Shown here one piece after another: positions 33,031 through 43,779 of a stretch of 64,000 nt of DNA. Below the pieces are notes generated by a model. That model had not been told where the DNA came from. It was given only the letters and a program-made list of their open reading frames with translations, and ran no database searches. Within the stretch, counting starts at the first letter, position 1; each line of letters begins with the position of its first letter. The stretch is from the NCBI GenBank assembly GCA_026018925.1, contig JAKSZU010000031.1, positions 10,508,648-10,572,647 of the forward strand. The letters are read 5' to 3'. Position numbers and translations under genes: made by a program. The DNA comes from Tupaia tana (lineage: Eukaryota > Chordata > Mammalia > Scandentia > Tupaiidae).

Positions 33031-33400
33031 ACCAAGACTGGGCCAGTGGGAACTATTCTAGGTGAGCAAAGTGCGAAATAAATCCCTACCAGAGGAAATG
33101 CCATCAACATCGGAATGGAGGGAAGGTCATTTTTAGCAGAGGAGGCTTGGAATAGTAACACAGCTTGAAGACTGCCAATTAGATTCCTCTAAATATGTAT
33201 AGATTTTCTACAACATATTGGGTTAAAAATGGTGCCAAATATACATAAAATGGCAACTTTGGTGTTGGAAAGACAGTTACATACGCTTATGTATTCATTT
33301 TTGTATTTGTATAAATAAAACATGGGGAAAGAAACACACAAATGTAATAAATGACTACCTGAAAATAGCAGAGGATGTGTTCCTGTGAGGTGCCAGAGTA
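33031..33400. other. Unassigned intergenic sequence
   Basis: No gene or named repeat recognised. Confidence 0.4.
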
Positions 33401-33404
33401 TATA

Positions 33405-33540
33405 CATGACAGAGGGCTTGTGCACTCACCAGAGAGAGAGACAGAGAGACCGAGAGAGGAGGAGGGAGAAAGCACGCCGAGTGGGGTGTGGCACACTCCA
33501 ATCCCTCCTCTGTTATTCCTCCATCCTGTTGGGATTTGGG

Positions 33541-33575
<35 letters not shown>

Positions 33576-33664
33576 GTGTGGTTTTCAGGCTTCCAAGGTT
33601 GATCCAAACTATGGTCAGTAATGTTTGATCTTACTTCCTTAATGGTCAAGTTACTGGTCCAGCC
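33405..33664 (-). mobile_element. tRNA-derived SINE, class W, with (CA)n
   Basis: Antisense copy with a CA tract at 33542-33571 grown from the GTGTGTGCATGCCC-type body segment. Confidence 0.8.
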
Positions 33665-34010
33665 CACAATGAATGCTTTCTATGTAATTTAGAATTTTGG
33701 AGAAATCGAATGCTTTTACTAATTTTAACATGAAATAAAATTTTAAATTTCATGAGTAACTGGTATGCCAAGGAGATCAAAAAAGATGTGAAGTAAATGA
33801 TGCATTCCTGGTTTCTAGTAGAGATTGAATGCTTAGGACGTAAGTCTGAGCAAGACAGAATAAATGGATTGAAACAATCCTATTCCAGGGTGGACTGATT
33901 CAGACTGTGTTTGAGAAGTCCTTCCAAGCCGTAGAGGAGCATTTTGCAAGTATCCACCCCGAGGTTTGCAATTTTGTAGGAAAATTACTCAAATACAACA
34001 GACACTCAAA

Positions 34011-34023
34011 AATGAAATTTTGT
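34011..34023. repeat. Outer TSD of a nested SINE pair
   Basis: AATGAAATTTTGT recurs perfectly at 34662-34674 and brackets two SINEs of opposite orientation. Confidence 0.9.
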
Positions 34024-34024
34024 C

Positions 34025-34277
34025 AGGCTAACCAGTGATGTGGTGGTTAAGGAAGCTGGATCCCTCATGGCCAACTGCATGGTTTGAGTCCAGCACTAGA
34101 AATTTGGGAAACATTCCAGGAACATATGCATGCATGCCCAAAATCTCCAAAGGAAGCTGAGTTGCAGAAGTGATTGTGGCATGACCATATCCTGGGGGGA
34201 AGAGGTTTTTTATTTTTTTCCCTCTCTTTATCTCCCTCTCTGTCTCTCTCTGAAGAGTGTATGCACCTTTGGACAGT

Positions 34278-34280
<3 letters not shown>
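34025..34280 (+). mobile_element. tRNA-derived SINE, class W, host of nested insertion
   Basis: Head GGCTAACCAGTGATGTGGTG, GCTGGATCCCTCATGGCC, B box GGTTTGAGTCCAG, body AGTTGCAGAAGTGATTG, and a 3' end GTGTATGCACCTTTGGACAG. Confidence 0.82.
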
Positions 34281-34323
<43 letters not shown>

Positions 34324-34335
34324 TTTTTCTTTCTC

Positions 34336-34387
<52 letters not shown>

Positions 34388-34398
34388 TTCTTTTCTTT
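34278..34398. repeat. (CTTT)n microsatellite
   Basis: About 120 bp of nearly pure CTTT, the expanded tail of the antisense SINE that follows. The long Phe/Leu/Ser or Lys/Arg/Glu ORFs here are repeat translations. Confidence 0.93.
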
Positions 34399-34646
34399 AG
34401 AGAGGATTTTGCTACAGTGTGTGTGAACTCGCCAGAGAGATAGAGAGACAGAAAGCAAGAACTCACCCCCCCCCCCCCAGTGGGATGACCACTTCAGAAC
34501 CCTTTCTCCTCCATTCTCCTCTTGGGATTTTAGGCATGCACGCACATGTTCCCATCATGAGTTTTAAGCCACCAGATCCAGTACTCAAACCGGGGTAGAC
34601 TACATGGGAGTCCGGTTACATAACCATTATGCCATCTGCTGATCCC
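34399..34646 (-). mobile_element. tRNA-derived SINE, class L
   Basis: Antisense copy with a poly-C run (34466-34478) in the body and head complement CATCTGCTGATCCC. An inner duplication GGACAGTT / TGGCAGTT is plausible. Confidence 0.88.
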
Positions 34647-34674
34647 ATGGCAGTTTTTTTTAATGAAATTTTGT

Positions 34675-35735
34675 TTCTAAAATCAAAATGTCTGAGGATC
34701 AGTGAGGTCTCCAACTTGAGAACTGTCCAAGACTGAGTCCAACGTGTGCGATACACCCTCTAGGGTAACTACAAGAGAGCAACATGGAACACAAGTACTG
34801 AAAGAGCTCAGGGTCAGAATAAGTTGACACTCACAAAAACAGGCTAGGTGCCACAGTAAAGTTCCTCATTGCAGAGTAGCTATGGAAGGAAAGGACCTAT
34901 TCTTCCCGTAGAAGGCATACGTTTCACTGCTAATGAAAAACCCCTGTGCTTTCCTTCATTGAGACTCTTAGGCTGCACAGACTAAAATGAGCATGGTTCG
35001 GTAGAAGTAGAACTCTTTGACCCTTCCTGCAAGTTAGTTTCCCAATGTTATTTTAATTTTAATTTTAATTTTTTTAATACATTTCTCAATGTTAATCACT
35101 CTTTTTTTCCGAGTGCATAATCTTCTTGCTCTGAGTGGCAACTGGAATTGAAGTCTATGATTCTTCCTGCCTTGAAGCTGGTTTATATGCTAATATGTGG
35201 CTCTAGCCAATGGAATCCAAGTGGAAATCAATGCCTTGGAAAGCCTTGACATGAGATGGATTTGTCGGGCTTGTTCCATGTATCGTCCCCTTTTTCCTTC
35301 ATCTAGCCTGGAATAAAGACATGATAGCTGGAGCTGCAGCTACTCTGTTGTGACCATTAAGAAGAGAAGGCAGGAGAATGGCAGCAAATATGATTGTGAT
35401 ATTTCTAAACTCTTCAGCCAAAGTAGGCTCACATAGTCCTCTAGAATTCTTGTTAATTTTACCAAGAAGTTCTCAAGGCTGTGCTGTATCAGGAAAATTA
35501 AACACAGAGACATGGAAATAAGAGTCCGAAAACTAAGAAAGTGGCCAACTTAATCATAGGGACAAGTCTGGGTTGAATATTATATCCCAGAATTTAATCA
35601 GGAAAATTGAACCAGAACAGAAGATAAAAGTACATGAGACTGATAGGTTCATGCACCTACCATTTGAACAGAATCCTAACTTGTTTCCTGGCTTTAAGCA
35701 AAGTTCCTTGGCGCTTCTTTGAGTTAAGTTAATAC
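34675..35735. other. Unassigned intergenic sequence
   Basis: No gene or confident repeat. Short ATTTT runs lie near 35050. Confidence 0.4.
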
Positions 35736-35739
35736 TGGT

Positions 35740-36052
35740 TTTCTTAGTAGTAATGAGTGAACTCACCATTGAAAGTAGTTAGATTATGTAGGAAATTGTG
35801 TGATTAATGCAATGTGGGTGGGAAGGGAATGAAGGACAATTGTAGACACCGGAGGTGGTGTGAGAGGAGGGTGGGAAGGGACAGAGGGTCAGAAAGAGGG
35901 GTGGAAGTAATTCTAGGAACTAGTAATGGAAAATTTTTTGTAATGTGCATGATTGAGTCACTATGCAGTGTGTACTGGATGGGAGATCGCATTTTGTATG
36001 CTGTGATTATGCTTAGGGAAGGAATGTAAACTGAGTTACAAAAAAAAAAGAT
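35740..36052 (+). mobile_element. L1 3' UTR fragment, sense
   Basis: A G-rich stretch (GTGTGAGAGGAGGGTGGGAA) followed by TTTTGTATGCTGTGATTATG and an A tail matches the layout of the adjacent copy at 36060 and its inverted relative at 46690. Confidence 0.7.
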
Positions 36053-36059
36053 TCAGGAA

Positions 36060-36545
36060 AAAAAATACATATCTATTCAATGACTGCAGTAGGATATGTA
36101 GCCACAGCTATGTGCTACTTTATAGGATGCGTAAAGTTAGACTTGTGTTCATGGAAATGTGTGTATCACCTGTGTTTGCTATGAGGGTATTTGGATTGAT
36201 TAGGGTCTTTGGCGATTCAATAAAATGTGGGGGGAAAACAGTATAGAAAGCAAACATAGATACCAGAGACAGTGTGGGAGGAGAGTGGGAGATGGCAGAG
36301 GGTAAGAGATAGGGAATCAAGGATGGGGGGAAAAAAAGCAAAACATACAGAAAACAAGAAATGGAAGATCATTTGCTGACAATAACATGTTTGTTGATGT
36401 GCTTGATTGAGACAATATATAGTGTACTCTGGATGGAAAATCTCATTTTGTATGCTGTAATGATGTACAGTGAATGAATGCAAATAAATAGATTGAAATA
36501 AAAATTTTAAAAAAATAAATAAATAAATAATAAATTTTAAAAAAA
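36060..36545 (+). mobile_element. L1 3' UTR fragment, sense
   Basis: AGACAGTGTGGGAGGAGAGT, CAAGAAATGGAAGATCATT, CATTTTGTATGCTGTAATGA and a terminal AAATAAATAGATTGAAATAA. The reverse complement of 46690-47150 is clearly the same family by eye. Confidence 0.75.
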
Positions 36546-37328
36546 TTTGATGCAAAAATATGTCATGACTTTATTGAGAACTTGATATCTTGTATTATTC
36601 TCATTGAAAAGAAAAAGAAATGTGCAGTGGTTATCTAGAATGGGTATTAGAAAACCAAGGAGTCAGAATGGGTATTTAAAAAAACCAAGGGATGTACCTC
36701 TGGAGGATGTATGCCCACTCACAGGGCTACACTGCCTTCCCAAGCCACTGCTGATGCAGGTGGTCACAGCAAGATGCAATTTCAATCATTTCAAGGATCT
36801 CTGGTAGTTATATTCTGGTGAGGAGTACCTAACAAATTCTGAATCTGCTCAAAACTTCCGCGCCAACAACTACCACCTGAGACACGGATACAATGTGCGT
36901 GAGCCAACCTACAATCACTGTCATCTAGATTTTAAGAATCTGGATCCATGGAAAACTTGCTAATTATTAAAGATGGGGATCCGTGAAACAACTTTATTGT
37001 TTCAAACTAAAAAAGACATTAAACGGAATTGTTGATTCATGACATAGACACCTCCATGGTCATAGATGACCCGTTTATGTATTGGTGTGTTTATAATGCT
37101 GCAGTAGGCATCCACACAGAAATTAACACCTTAAAATAATTTGTGTATTTCTCTCTGATGCTTACATCCCTGCAATTCCTCTACCTGTGAAGCCTTTGTA
37201 CTAAATTCTGGGTTCATCATTTTCTTGCTTTCTTTTGCATCTAGTCTTACTGCATAACTGTGTGTTTCTAATACGCACATAGCAAATTAGAATAGCATTC
37301 ATTTGTAGTGCTTAATTCCTATCTCGGG
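36546..37328. other. Unassigned intergenic sequence
   Basis: Contains a short direct duplication (AGAATGGGTATT plus AAACCAAGG at about 36638 and 36667). No gene recognised. Confidence 0.4.
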
Positions 37329-37329
37329 T

Positions 37330-37555
37330 GTTTTTTAAATCTTTACTTATTTCATTCATGACAGAGGGAGACGAAGAGAAAGAGAGAGGAGCACCCCAAC
37401 AGAGGCCACGCACCGTGCTCCCACCCCAGTCTCAGCCAGCCTGGATTACAGTCACATCTACACACACGTTGTGTACAGGGAGACCCCAGCACCTTTCTGC
37501 AGAGAGCCAGCATCAAAGAGCTTTGCATTAGTGCTGTGTCACCATCTTGTCCTTA
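37330..37555 (-). mobile_element. tRNA-derived SINE, class C
   Basis: Antisense: TTTATTTCATTCATGACAGA, CAGTCTCAGCCAGCCTGGAT, AGCTTTGCATTAGTGCTGTG. Confidence 0.78.
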
Positions 37556-37583
37556 TTTCAGTTATTTTTAACCTTGTTTACTA

Positions 37584-37845
37584 TGGGGACAGAAGGTGAT
37601 GTAGTGGTTGGGGGGCTGACCTCCCACATGGCTGACCATGGTTTGAGTCCTGGACCCAGCAGCTTCAAACTCAGGCTGAGCAGATGTGCATGCATGCTCC
37701 AAATCCTGAGAGGAGAATGGAGGATAAGGGACTGCGGTGTGGTCATACCTCAGGGACAATTTCTTGCTTTCTATCTCTCTGTCTCTCTGGCAATGCACAT
37801 GCCCTATAGCAAAAATCTCCAAAACGAAAACAAACAAACAAAAAA
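37584..37845 (+). mobile_element. tRNA-derived SINE, class L
   Basis: Head GGGGACAGAAGGTGATGTAG, B box GGTTTGAGTCCTGG, body GAGGAGAATGGAGGATAAGG, CCCTATAGCAAAAATCTCC. GTTTACTA is duplicated at its ends. Confidence 0.88.
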
Positions 37846-38365
37846 GTTTACTACTTTAACTTTTTGCAGACTTAAACACGAGTAGTTTCCTGTTATTCTT
37901 TTCGCACGCATTTGTAAGATCCTATCGGATTCCAGGAGAGTTAAGTCAGGCAACCAAATCCAGCCTGCCATTTGTTTTTTCAAATATAGTTAGTGTGAGC
38001 TCATTCATTTACATACTGTCTGTGGCTGTCTGGTGACAACAGCGGAGTTGAGCAATTGTAACAGACCATCTGGTCCACCCAGATAAAAATGGTTACCATC
38101 TGCCCCTTTCCAGAACAAATGCACTGAATCCTACTTGGCCATGTTGATACAAAGGTATGCCATGTTGCTTCTTTGTCTTCAAGAAGCCCACAGCCTAGCA
38201 CAACAGAGACGGAAGACTCACATAGAAAGGGATGCTCTCAACTGTGTCCAGAGGACAAGGGCTATACCCATTGGCTCCAAGGGACGTCTTAGCCATTTCT
38301 GGAGCAGATGAGAAAGTTTCAATAAACAGGTGACAGGAAATATGAGCAGGGTTCTTTTTTTTTTT
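37846..38365. other. Unassigned intergenic sequence
   Basis: No gene or named repeat recognised. Confidence 0.4.
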
Positions 38366-38369
38366 TTTG

Positions 38370-38615
38370 GCTCATTTTGTTTGTTTTTAATTTGTATTTA
38401 TGTCTTCCATGAGAAAAAGATAGAAAAGTAGAGAGATCGGTACTGGCAAGCAGGTCCTTGTGCCAAGATCCACACCCAGCCCAGTCCAGCGCAGATCACA
38501 AAGACATATTTGGATGCCCATCATGTACCGGGTGGTCATAAGATGCAAACTTGAGACTTTCCCAGGGAGGTCTAGTAGCATTGCACAACACTGCACAACT
38601 GTCTTGTTCCAAACC
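38370..38615 (-). mobile_element. tRNA-derived SINE, class C (old)
   Basis: Antisense: TTTATGTCTTCCATGAGAAA, CACACCCAGCCCAGTCC, GCAAACTTGAGACTTTCCCA and a head complement around AGCATTGCACAACACTGC. Confidence 0.65.
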
Positions 38616-38689
38616 TTAGTATTAAGGACTAAATTTCAGAAGTCAATGAGGATGAATAAAGAGGGAAAAAGGATTGTAAAGAGGTAAAA

Positions 38690-38875
38690 GGAACTTGTGC
38701 CTGTATGCCCAAAACCCAGGGGGATAATGGAGGAGAAGGGATTGTGGCATGGCCATCCCCCCAGGGGGTGATGTCTCACTTTCTGTCTCTCTCTCTGTCT
38801 CTGTCTGCCTCGATGGGGAATGCACATGCCCTATAGCAAATATCTCTCTTAAAAATAGAAATAAAAAAAAAAGCA
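38690..38875 (+). mobile_element. tRNA-derived SINE, class L, 5'-truncated
   Basis: The tRNA head is missing; the copy begins at GGAACTTGTGCCTGTATGCC. It is nearly identical to the 3' part of the copy at 39589, including the shared extra tail sequence TTAAAAATAGAAATAAAAAA. Confidence 0.88.
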
Positions 38876-39210
38876 ACCAAGATGGTGAGGAGGGTATGGA
38901 TTATGACAAGAATGGGCTTATCCGGAGGAAAGGATTGGTTTCTCCTTGAAGAAATATGGAAGTAAGGACAGAAGGACCCCATTCTACTCTCTCTTTCTAT
39001 GAGTTTGACTTTTTTATATTGCACTGATAAATGAGATCAGAGTAAGGAAGTGGAACGACACGGGTCAAAGGATAAAAACATTTCAGTTACACAGGACGGC
39101 TGAGTGCAAGAGAGCGAGTGCACAACACGGTTATTACAGTTAATGATAATTGTTAGGTATCTGGGCATTGCTAAGAGTGGAGGTCACAAGTATTCTCTTC
39201 ACAAATTAAT
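38876..39210. other. Unassigned intergenic sequence
   Basis: No gene or named repeat recognised. Confidence 0.4.
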
Positions 39211-39214
39211 GACA

Positions 39215-39456
39215 GCAACTGGGTAGCGATGTATGGATGAAATGCAACACTCTGTGAAACCGCTCTACATGGGAAGGCTCTGGGTGTATATCCGAAAATC
39301 TTCCTCAGTTCATCAGGCATGCCGTTTCCCATGACTCAGGAGCAGCTGAGGCGGGGAGTCGATGGTGGGATCAACACCATGAGGGATGATGTCTCTCTGG
39401 GGCTTTCTCTCTCTCTGTCTGTTTACTTCATTCATGGAAGAAATACATAAACTTAA
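39215..39456 (+). mobile_element. tRNA-derived SINE, class C
   Basis: Head GGATGAAATGCAACACTCTG, GAAGGCTCTGGGTGTATATC, GGAGCAGCTGAGGCGGGGAG, CT stretch, ATTCATGGAAGAAATACATA. Confidence 0.75.
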
Positions 39457-39588
39457 TGAACAAATGATACTATGTGAGGTCATGAACAGCTCTTCTGTAG
39501 TGTCTCTATGTATGAAAATATCATAATGGACACCGTAAATATACATCATTTTTATGTCAAGTTTAAATAAAAAAAAGACCACCTATTG

Positions 39589-39866
39589 CGACCAGCAGAT
39601 GGCATAATGGTTACATCACTGGATTTCCACCTGGCCCACCATGGTTCAAATCCCAGACCCACTGATTTGTAACTCACACCAGGAACTTGTGCCTGTATGC
39701 CCAAAACCCAGGGGGAGAATGGAGGAGAAGGGATTGTGGTGTGGCCATGCCCCCAGGGCGTGATGTCTCACTTTCTGTCTCTCTCTCTGTCTCTGTCTGC
39801 CTCGATGGGGAATGCACATGCCTTATAGCAAATATCTCTCTTAAAAATAGAAATAAAAAAATTTTA
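39589..39866 (+). mobile_element. tRNA-derived SINE, class L, with TSD
   Basis: Full-length copy. The perfect duplication AAGACCACCTAT flanks it (about 39576 and 39868). Confidence 0.92.
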
Positions 39867-39880
39867 AAAGACCACCTATG

Positions 39881-40600
39881 TATGGTGTGAACCTCTTGTC
39901 CTAATGGCACCAAGATCTTCTAGGACAGAGTTCTACAGACCACCCCCTTTCCTGTTCTGAGCAGAGAATTAGTTAATTAAATTATCTTTTTCACCTTTAT
40001 CTGCCAGCCAATGATAAATAATACTCCTTGGAGAAAAGTATCCCCTTCCCTATCTTGTTAACAGTAGGCTTGTCATTATTTTAAACCATTGATCCACATG
40101 CAACTTCACACACCCACCCCCCAAAAAAACTGTATCGACCCAGTTCTATATCATAGTTGAGCATAAACCAGCTCATTCAAGGGGTTTCTAAAATTATTAA
40201 AATAATCTTAAATACAAGCAACTTTTATTTCCTTAAGCCTAGAAAATATCTGATGCACCATATAAGAATTATTTTGTTGTGATGGTTTCACTTGGAGGAG
40301 GTTGGGTAAGGAAAAATAAATCCTCCAGCCTCCATCCAGGAGAATTGTCTCAGAAAAGAATTTCTAAAAGCACTGAAGGGTTGTAGGAATCTTTCATCTA
40401 AACTACCTCTTGCAAAAATAAAGGCATTTGCAGTTTCAGGTAAAGGCTGGTGGTTTCTCCAATGTCTATATCTGCCATATTTCTTGTCCTTAAACCCTGA
40501 ATACTCTCTTGAGGCAGCTGACTGATTCAACAACAGGTTGTATAAAACCTTATTTGGTTCCCTGTTACAAAGTAGGCATTTCCCATACCAAATAGCATGG
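39881..40600. other. Unassigned intergenic sequence
   Basis: No gene. The minus-strand frame at 40288-40533 has no recognisable domain. Confidence 0.4.
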
Positions 40601-40604
40601 AAGA

Positions 40605-40885
40605 CAGCAGTCCCCAGCCTTCCAAGGACCAGGGATTGACCTTGTAAAAACCAGTCCCTTCAGAGATGGAGTGAAGAGGTCTTCTGGGATGACACCCACC
40701 ATGCCCATTTCCACCATTGCCACATTGCAATGTACAATGAAATCGTCACACAACATCAGGGTCCAGGTCCCCGTGAGAATTCAGTACCCCTGCTGATCTG
40801 ACGGGAGTGCATTCCAGCCGCCAGCACCAGCAATGGGGAGTGGCTGCAAACACTGAGAAAATGTCACTCACTGCCTGTCTCCTGC
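40605..40885. mobile_element. Fossil hAT DNA transposon (Charlie/MER1-like)
   Basis: CAGCAGTCCCCAGCCTTCCA followed by AGGACCAGGGATTGACC corresponds to the remembered MER1-type start (CAGTGGTCCCCAACCTTTTT ... ACCAGGGACC). Inside, GTGAGAATTCAGTACCCCTG and CTGATCTGACGGGAG correspond to the element's ATGAGAATCTAATGCC ... CTGATCTGACAGGAG. It is non-autonomous and non-coding. The overlapping minus-strand ORFs are spurious. Confidence 0.7.
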
Positions 40886-40892
40886 TTTATGA

Positions 40893-40995
40893 AAAAAAGT
40901 CCATGAAAAATGAACATTATACATGGATTGAAAACTGTTCTGCACCGAAATAAAGTCGGACTGTAATTCTTTGACAAACCTTTTGAAGCCCCCTC
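40893..40995. mobile_element. Mariner-like MITE fragment
   Basis: AAGTCCATGAAAAATGAACA, TGTTCTGCACCGAAATAAAG and AACCTTTTGAAGCCCC match the layout TCCATGAAAAATG ... TTTGCACCAAAATAAA ... ACTTTTTGAAG shared with 16617, 42150 and 51966. It abuts the Charlie-like fossil. Confidence 0.6.
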
Positions 40996-41870
40996 ATTTA
41001 TTTGCTGACCCAGAGACATTAAGGCAGAGAGCCACATTGGTTAAAGTTGCTGTCTCCAGCCCTAACCCTAATCCTCCATAGCAATGCTGTGATTTTCTAC
41101 TTTCACATAAGGGAATGGGACTTTGGCAGCCTGTTCAGAAAACACCATAACTTCTTTCTAATATGTGTGAAAATAAATATCAATTTTCAACCGTAGATCG
41201 TGTCAACGCTTATTCTAATTTTTCAGGGAACTGCCATCTTTGGCAGTTGTCAAAATATTGGAACGCAAATATTATTTGAACATTTCACTTGGAAAATACT
41301 TATTCTGCAGCTTCCCTTATTATGCAGTGTACATTGCTGTTGTCATAACTATAGAGGTAGTTACTCTTTCTTTGAAGTCACATCAACTTATTTTTTTCCT
41401 AAGTTTCTTTCTCCCACACCTTTTCCCAAACAGTGGGTGATAATAAATCATTCTGATTTTATTCCGTAATATAGGGCTCAGCCTCCTACCTAAGCCGTGG
41501 GATGGCACAGCAGCCATTTTATGCCCATCCAATTCTCTTATTCTTTACTTCAATTTTGAATCAAAAATGAAATTTTATTGATCCAAACATTGTAATCTAC
41601 CAGGTTCAGTTTTCATTAAAATGAGAGACTTTTACTGTTGACTATTAAAGAGGGAAAAAAAAGAGTCCTACAACTTTGATATCAAAGAATGTCATATTTG
41701 AGAGTCAGTTCTGCTCAAACTAAATGTTTTCCTCATATAATGTGGACTAAAAGTCCCCAAAGCAAACATGCAAACATTAAAATGGAAATAATAAACATTA
41801 TATTTTATGTAAACTGTATATAAATTTTAAAATAGACATTTATATAAACATTTAAACTATAAAAGTGAGC
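40996..41870. other. Unassigned intergenic sequence
   Basis: AT-rich with no gene. The 89-codon frame at 41200 has no recognisable domain. Confidence 0.4.
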
Positions 41871-41871
41871 A

Positions 41872-42125
41872 TAATCACTGTGGCAGAGTGGTAGAAGTGC
41901 CCTGCAAGGCTGCCCGTGTGGCTGGCTGTGGGTTCAGATCCCCTGGTTGGCCTGAAAAGACGCAGGCTGGTGTGTACATGCCCCGGGTCCTGAAACGCTA
42001 GATGTCTAGGAACTAGGGTAAGTGTGATATTATCTTGCTGAGGGTTCTTTTCTGTGTGTGTGTCTCTGTCTCATATTCTCTCTCTCTCTCTCTCTTTCTC
42101 TCTACATATATATATATATATGGAT
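41872..42125 (+). mobile_element. tRNA-derived SINE, class C
   Basis: Head ATCACTGTGGCAGAGTGGTA, GTGGCTGGCTGTGGGTTCAG (B box region), CATGCCCCGGGTCCTG, then a long (TC)n and (TA)n tail. Confidence 0.75.
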
Positions 42126-42149
42126 TTTTAAAAGACTTTACTATTTTAG

Positions 42150-42266
42150 GAGATTTCAAAATGTTTCTGTAAAAAAACAAATGAAGATGAGGTCATTTTG
42201 GTGCAAAAATTTTTTGAAATGCATAATTTTTTATAATATATATTTCCCATAGACATTTTGAAGATA
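42150..42266. mobile_element. Mariner-like MITE
   Basis: GAGATTTCAAAATGTTTCTG, TTTTGGTGCAAAAATTTTTT, GAAATGCATAATTTTTTATA, and ATAGACATTTTGAAG. The two ends are imperfect inverted copies of each other (TTTCAAAATGTTTCTG versus the complement of CATAGACATTTTGAAG). Confidence 0.62.
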
Positions 42267-42436
42267 ACCTTATAATAACAGAGGAAAATATTCTTGATCT
42301 AGAAATCCCATTCAGAAAATGCCAAGAAGGCAGGTGGATGACAAACCATTTTCAAACAAAGCTACTATAGAAAGAAAACAGACAGGACCAGTTCCACAGC
42401 ACAGCCGTAATACACCGGTCAAAAGAAACTAGATCC

Positions 42437-42698
42437 CGGGACCAGCAGTTAGTATAATGGCTATGTCGCTGGACTCCCACATAGTCAACTGCGGTTCGCG
42501 TCCCAGACCCGGTGACTTAAAACTCATGCCGGGCACGTGTGTGTGCATGCTCAAGATCCCGAGAGGAGAACGGAAGAGAAGGGATTGCGGCGTGGCCATC
42601 CCCTCTGGGGGGTGATTTCTTGCTTTCTGTCTCTCTCTGTCTGTCTGGCGAGCGCACGCGCCCTATAGCACACACAAAAAAAAAACCTCTCCAAGAAA
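42437..42698 (+). mobile_element. tRNA-derived SINE, class L, first of tandem pair
   Basis: Full-length, CpG-rich. The target duplication AAAAGAAACTAGATCC / AAAAGAAACTAGATTCC is at 42421 and 42699. Confidence 0.93.
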
Positions 42699-42715
42699 AA
42701 AAAGAAACTAGATTC

Positions 42716-42985
42716 CAGGACCAGCAGATGGCATCATGTTTAAATTGCTGGACTGCTACTTAGTTGACCATGGTTTGAGTCCCAGACCCAGCAGCTTGAA
42801 ACTCACCCTGGGCACATGAGTGTGCCCAAAATCCCAAGAGGAGGATGGAGAAGGGACTGTGAGGTGGCCATTCCTTGTGGGGGATGATTTCTCACTTTCT
42901 GTCTCTCTGTCTCTCCAGTGAGCACATGCACCCTATAGAAAAAAATCTCTCTCTCTAGGAAAAAAAAAAAAAAAAAGACAAGAAA
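42716..42985 (+). mobile_element. tRNA-derived SINE, class L, second of tandem pair
   Basis: Full-length, somewhat more diverged. It is followed by AAAGAAAGTAACTTGATGCC, a degraded third copy of the same target sequence. Confidence 0.92.
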
Positions 42986-43165
42986 AAAAGAAAGTAACTT
43001 GATGCCACATGGCAAACAGTTCAAACCCCCAGTCTGAAACATTTCGAGCATGGACATGAGTCCGTGGAATGCTTAGGATTCAACTGAGCAGAGGAAGAGA
43101 TCGCGGTATGACGAGAGCCCGTGCAGGGTTGTCCTCTCTCTCGTCATGAACAAAAGAAAGGAAAA

Positions 43166-43775
43166 CAGGAAATGCAAACCACGAGCTTCCAGCTGATGTC
43201 AATTTTCACTCCTTTCACTCCGAGCGGGATAGGAAAAAACAAACGTAGTAAACTCTAGTACACAAGAATCTTTGGAAGCAGTGAGACATCGCTGTTAACC
43301 CTCATGGGGTCTCGATCTACAAACGACACCAGAGAGGCCCCACTTACCTGAGTCCTAAGAACATCAGACAGCGAGGATTGCAGCTGGTTGCCACGCGAAC
43401 TCCAGATGTTCACAGCTGCTCCGAGTGACCTTTAAATCTCTCCTTTTTGAACGCTGGCACTTTTCCAAAAACAAATCGTGTCCAACATTCAAGGAGAAAA
43501 ATCCAAACTATGGAGCACTCCAAACGACTCCTACGGTTTAAAGTAGGACTGTTAGCGACGGGTGGTCTTGCTCCTCCTCCGGGACTCATCCCAGGAGGAA
43601 GGTCGGCTGTGAAGTCATGGTGAAGAAACGCCAGCTCTTTCCAAAACAATATCGGATACGAGAGAGTTTGAAAAATGAGACGGCTGAAATTGGATCTTAC
43701 TTCCTTTTCTGTGCATCTGCAAATCAACTGCAGGTCGTGTTTGATGGGGAATCATAAAGTTTTTCCTGACGAATT
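43166..43775. other. Unassigned intergenic sequence
   Basis: Slightly more GC- and CpG-rich than its surroundings. A 105-codon minus-strand frame (43410-43727) has no domain I recognise. No gene is called. Confidence 0.4.
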
Positions 43776-43779
43776 TCAG

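Larger units (their letters stand above)
42385..43165 (+). mobile_element. Class C SINE disrupted by two class L SINEs
   Basis: The head part TTCCACAGCACAGCCGTAAT is at 42392-42411 and the rest resumes at about 43000 with CCACATGGCAAACAGTTCAA (B box), GGTATGACGAGAGCCCGTGC, CTCGTCATGAACAAAAG. The break lies between the A and B boxes and is filled by two tandem class L insertions. Confidence 0.78.

Noticed and set aside
40527..40756. Minus-strand frames of 63-67 codons
   Set aside because: They lie in a fossil Charlie-like DNA transposon, which is non-coding.
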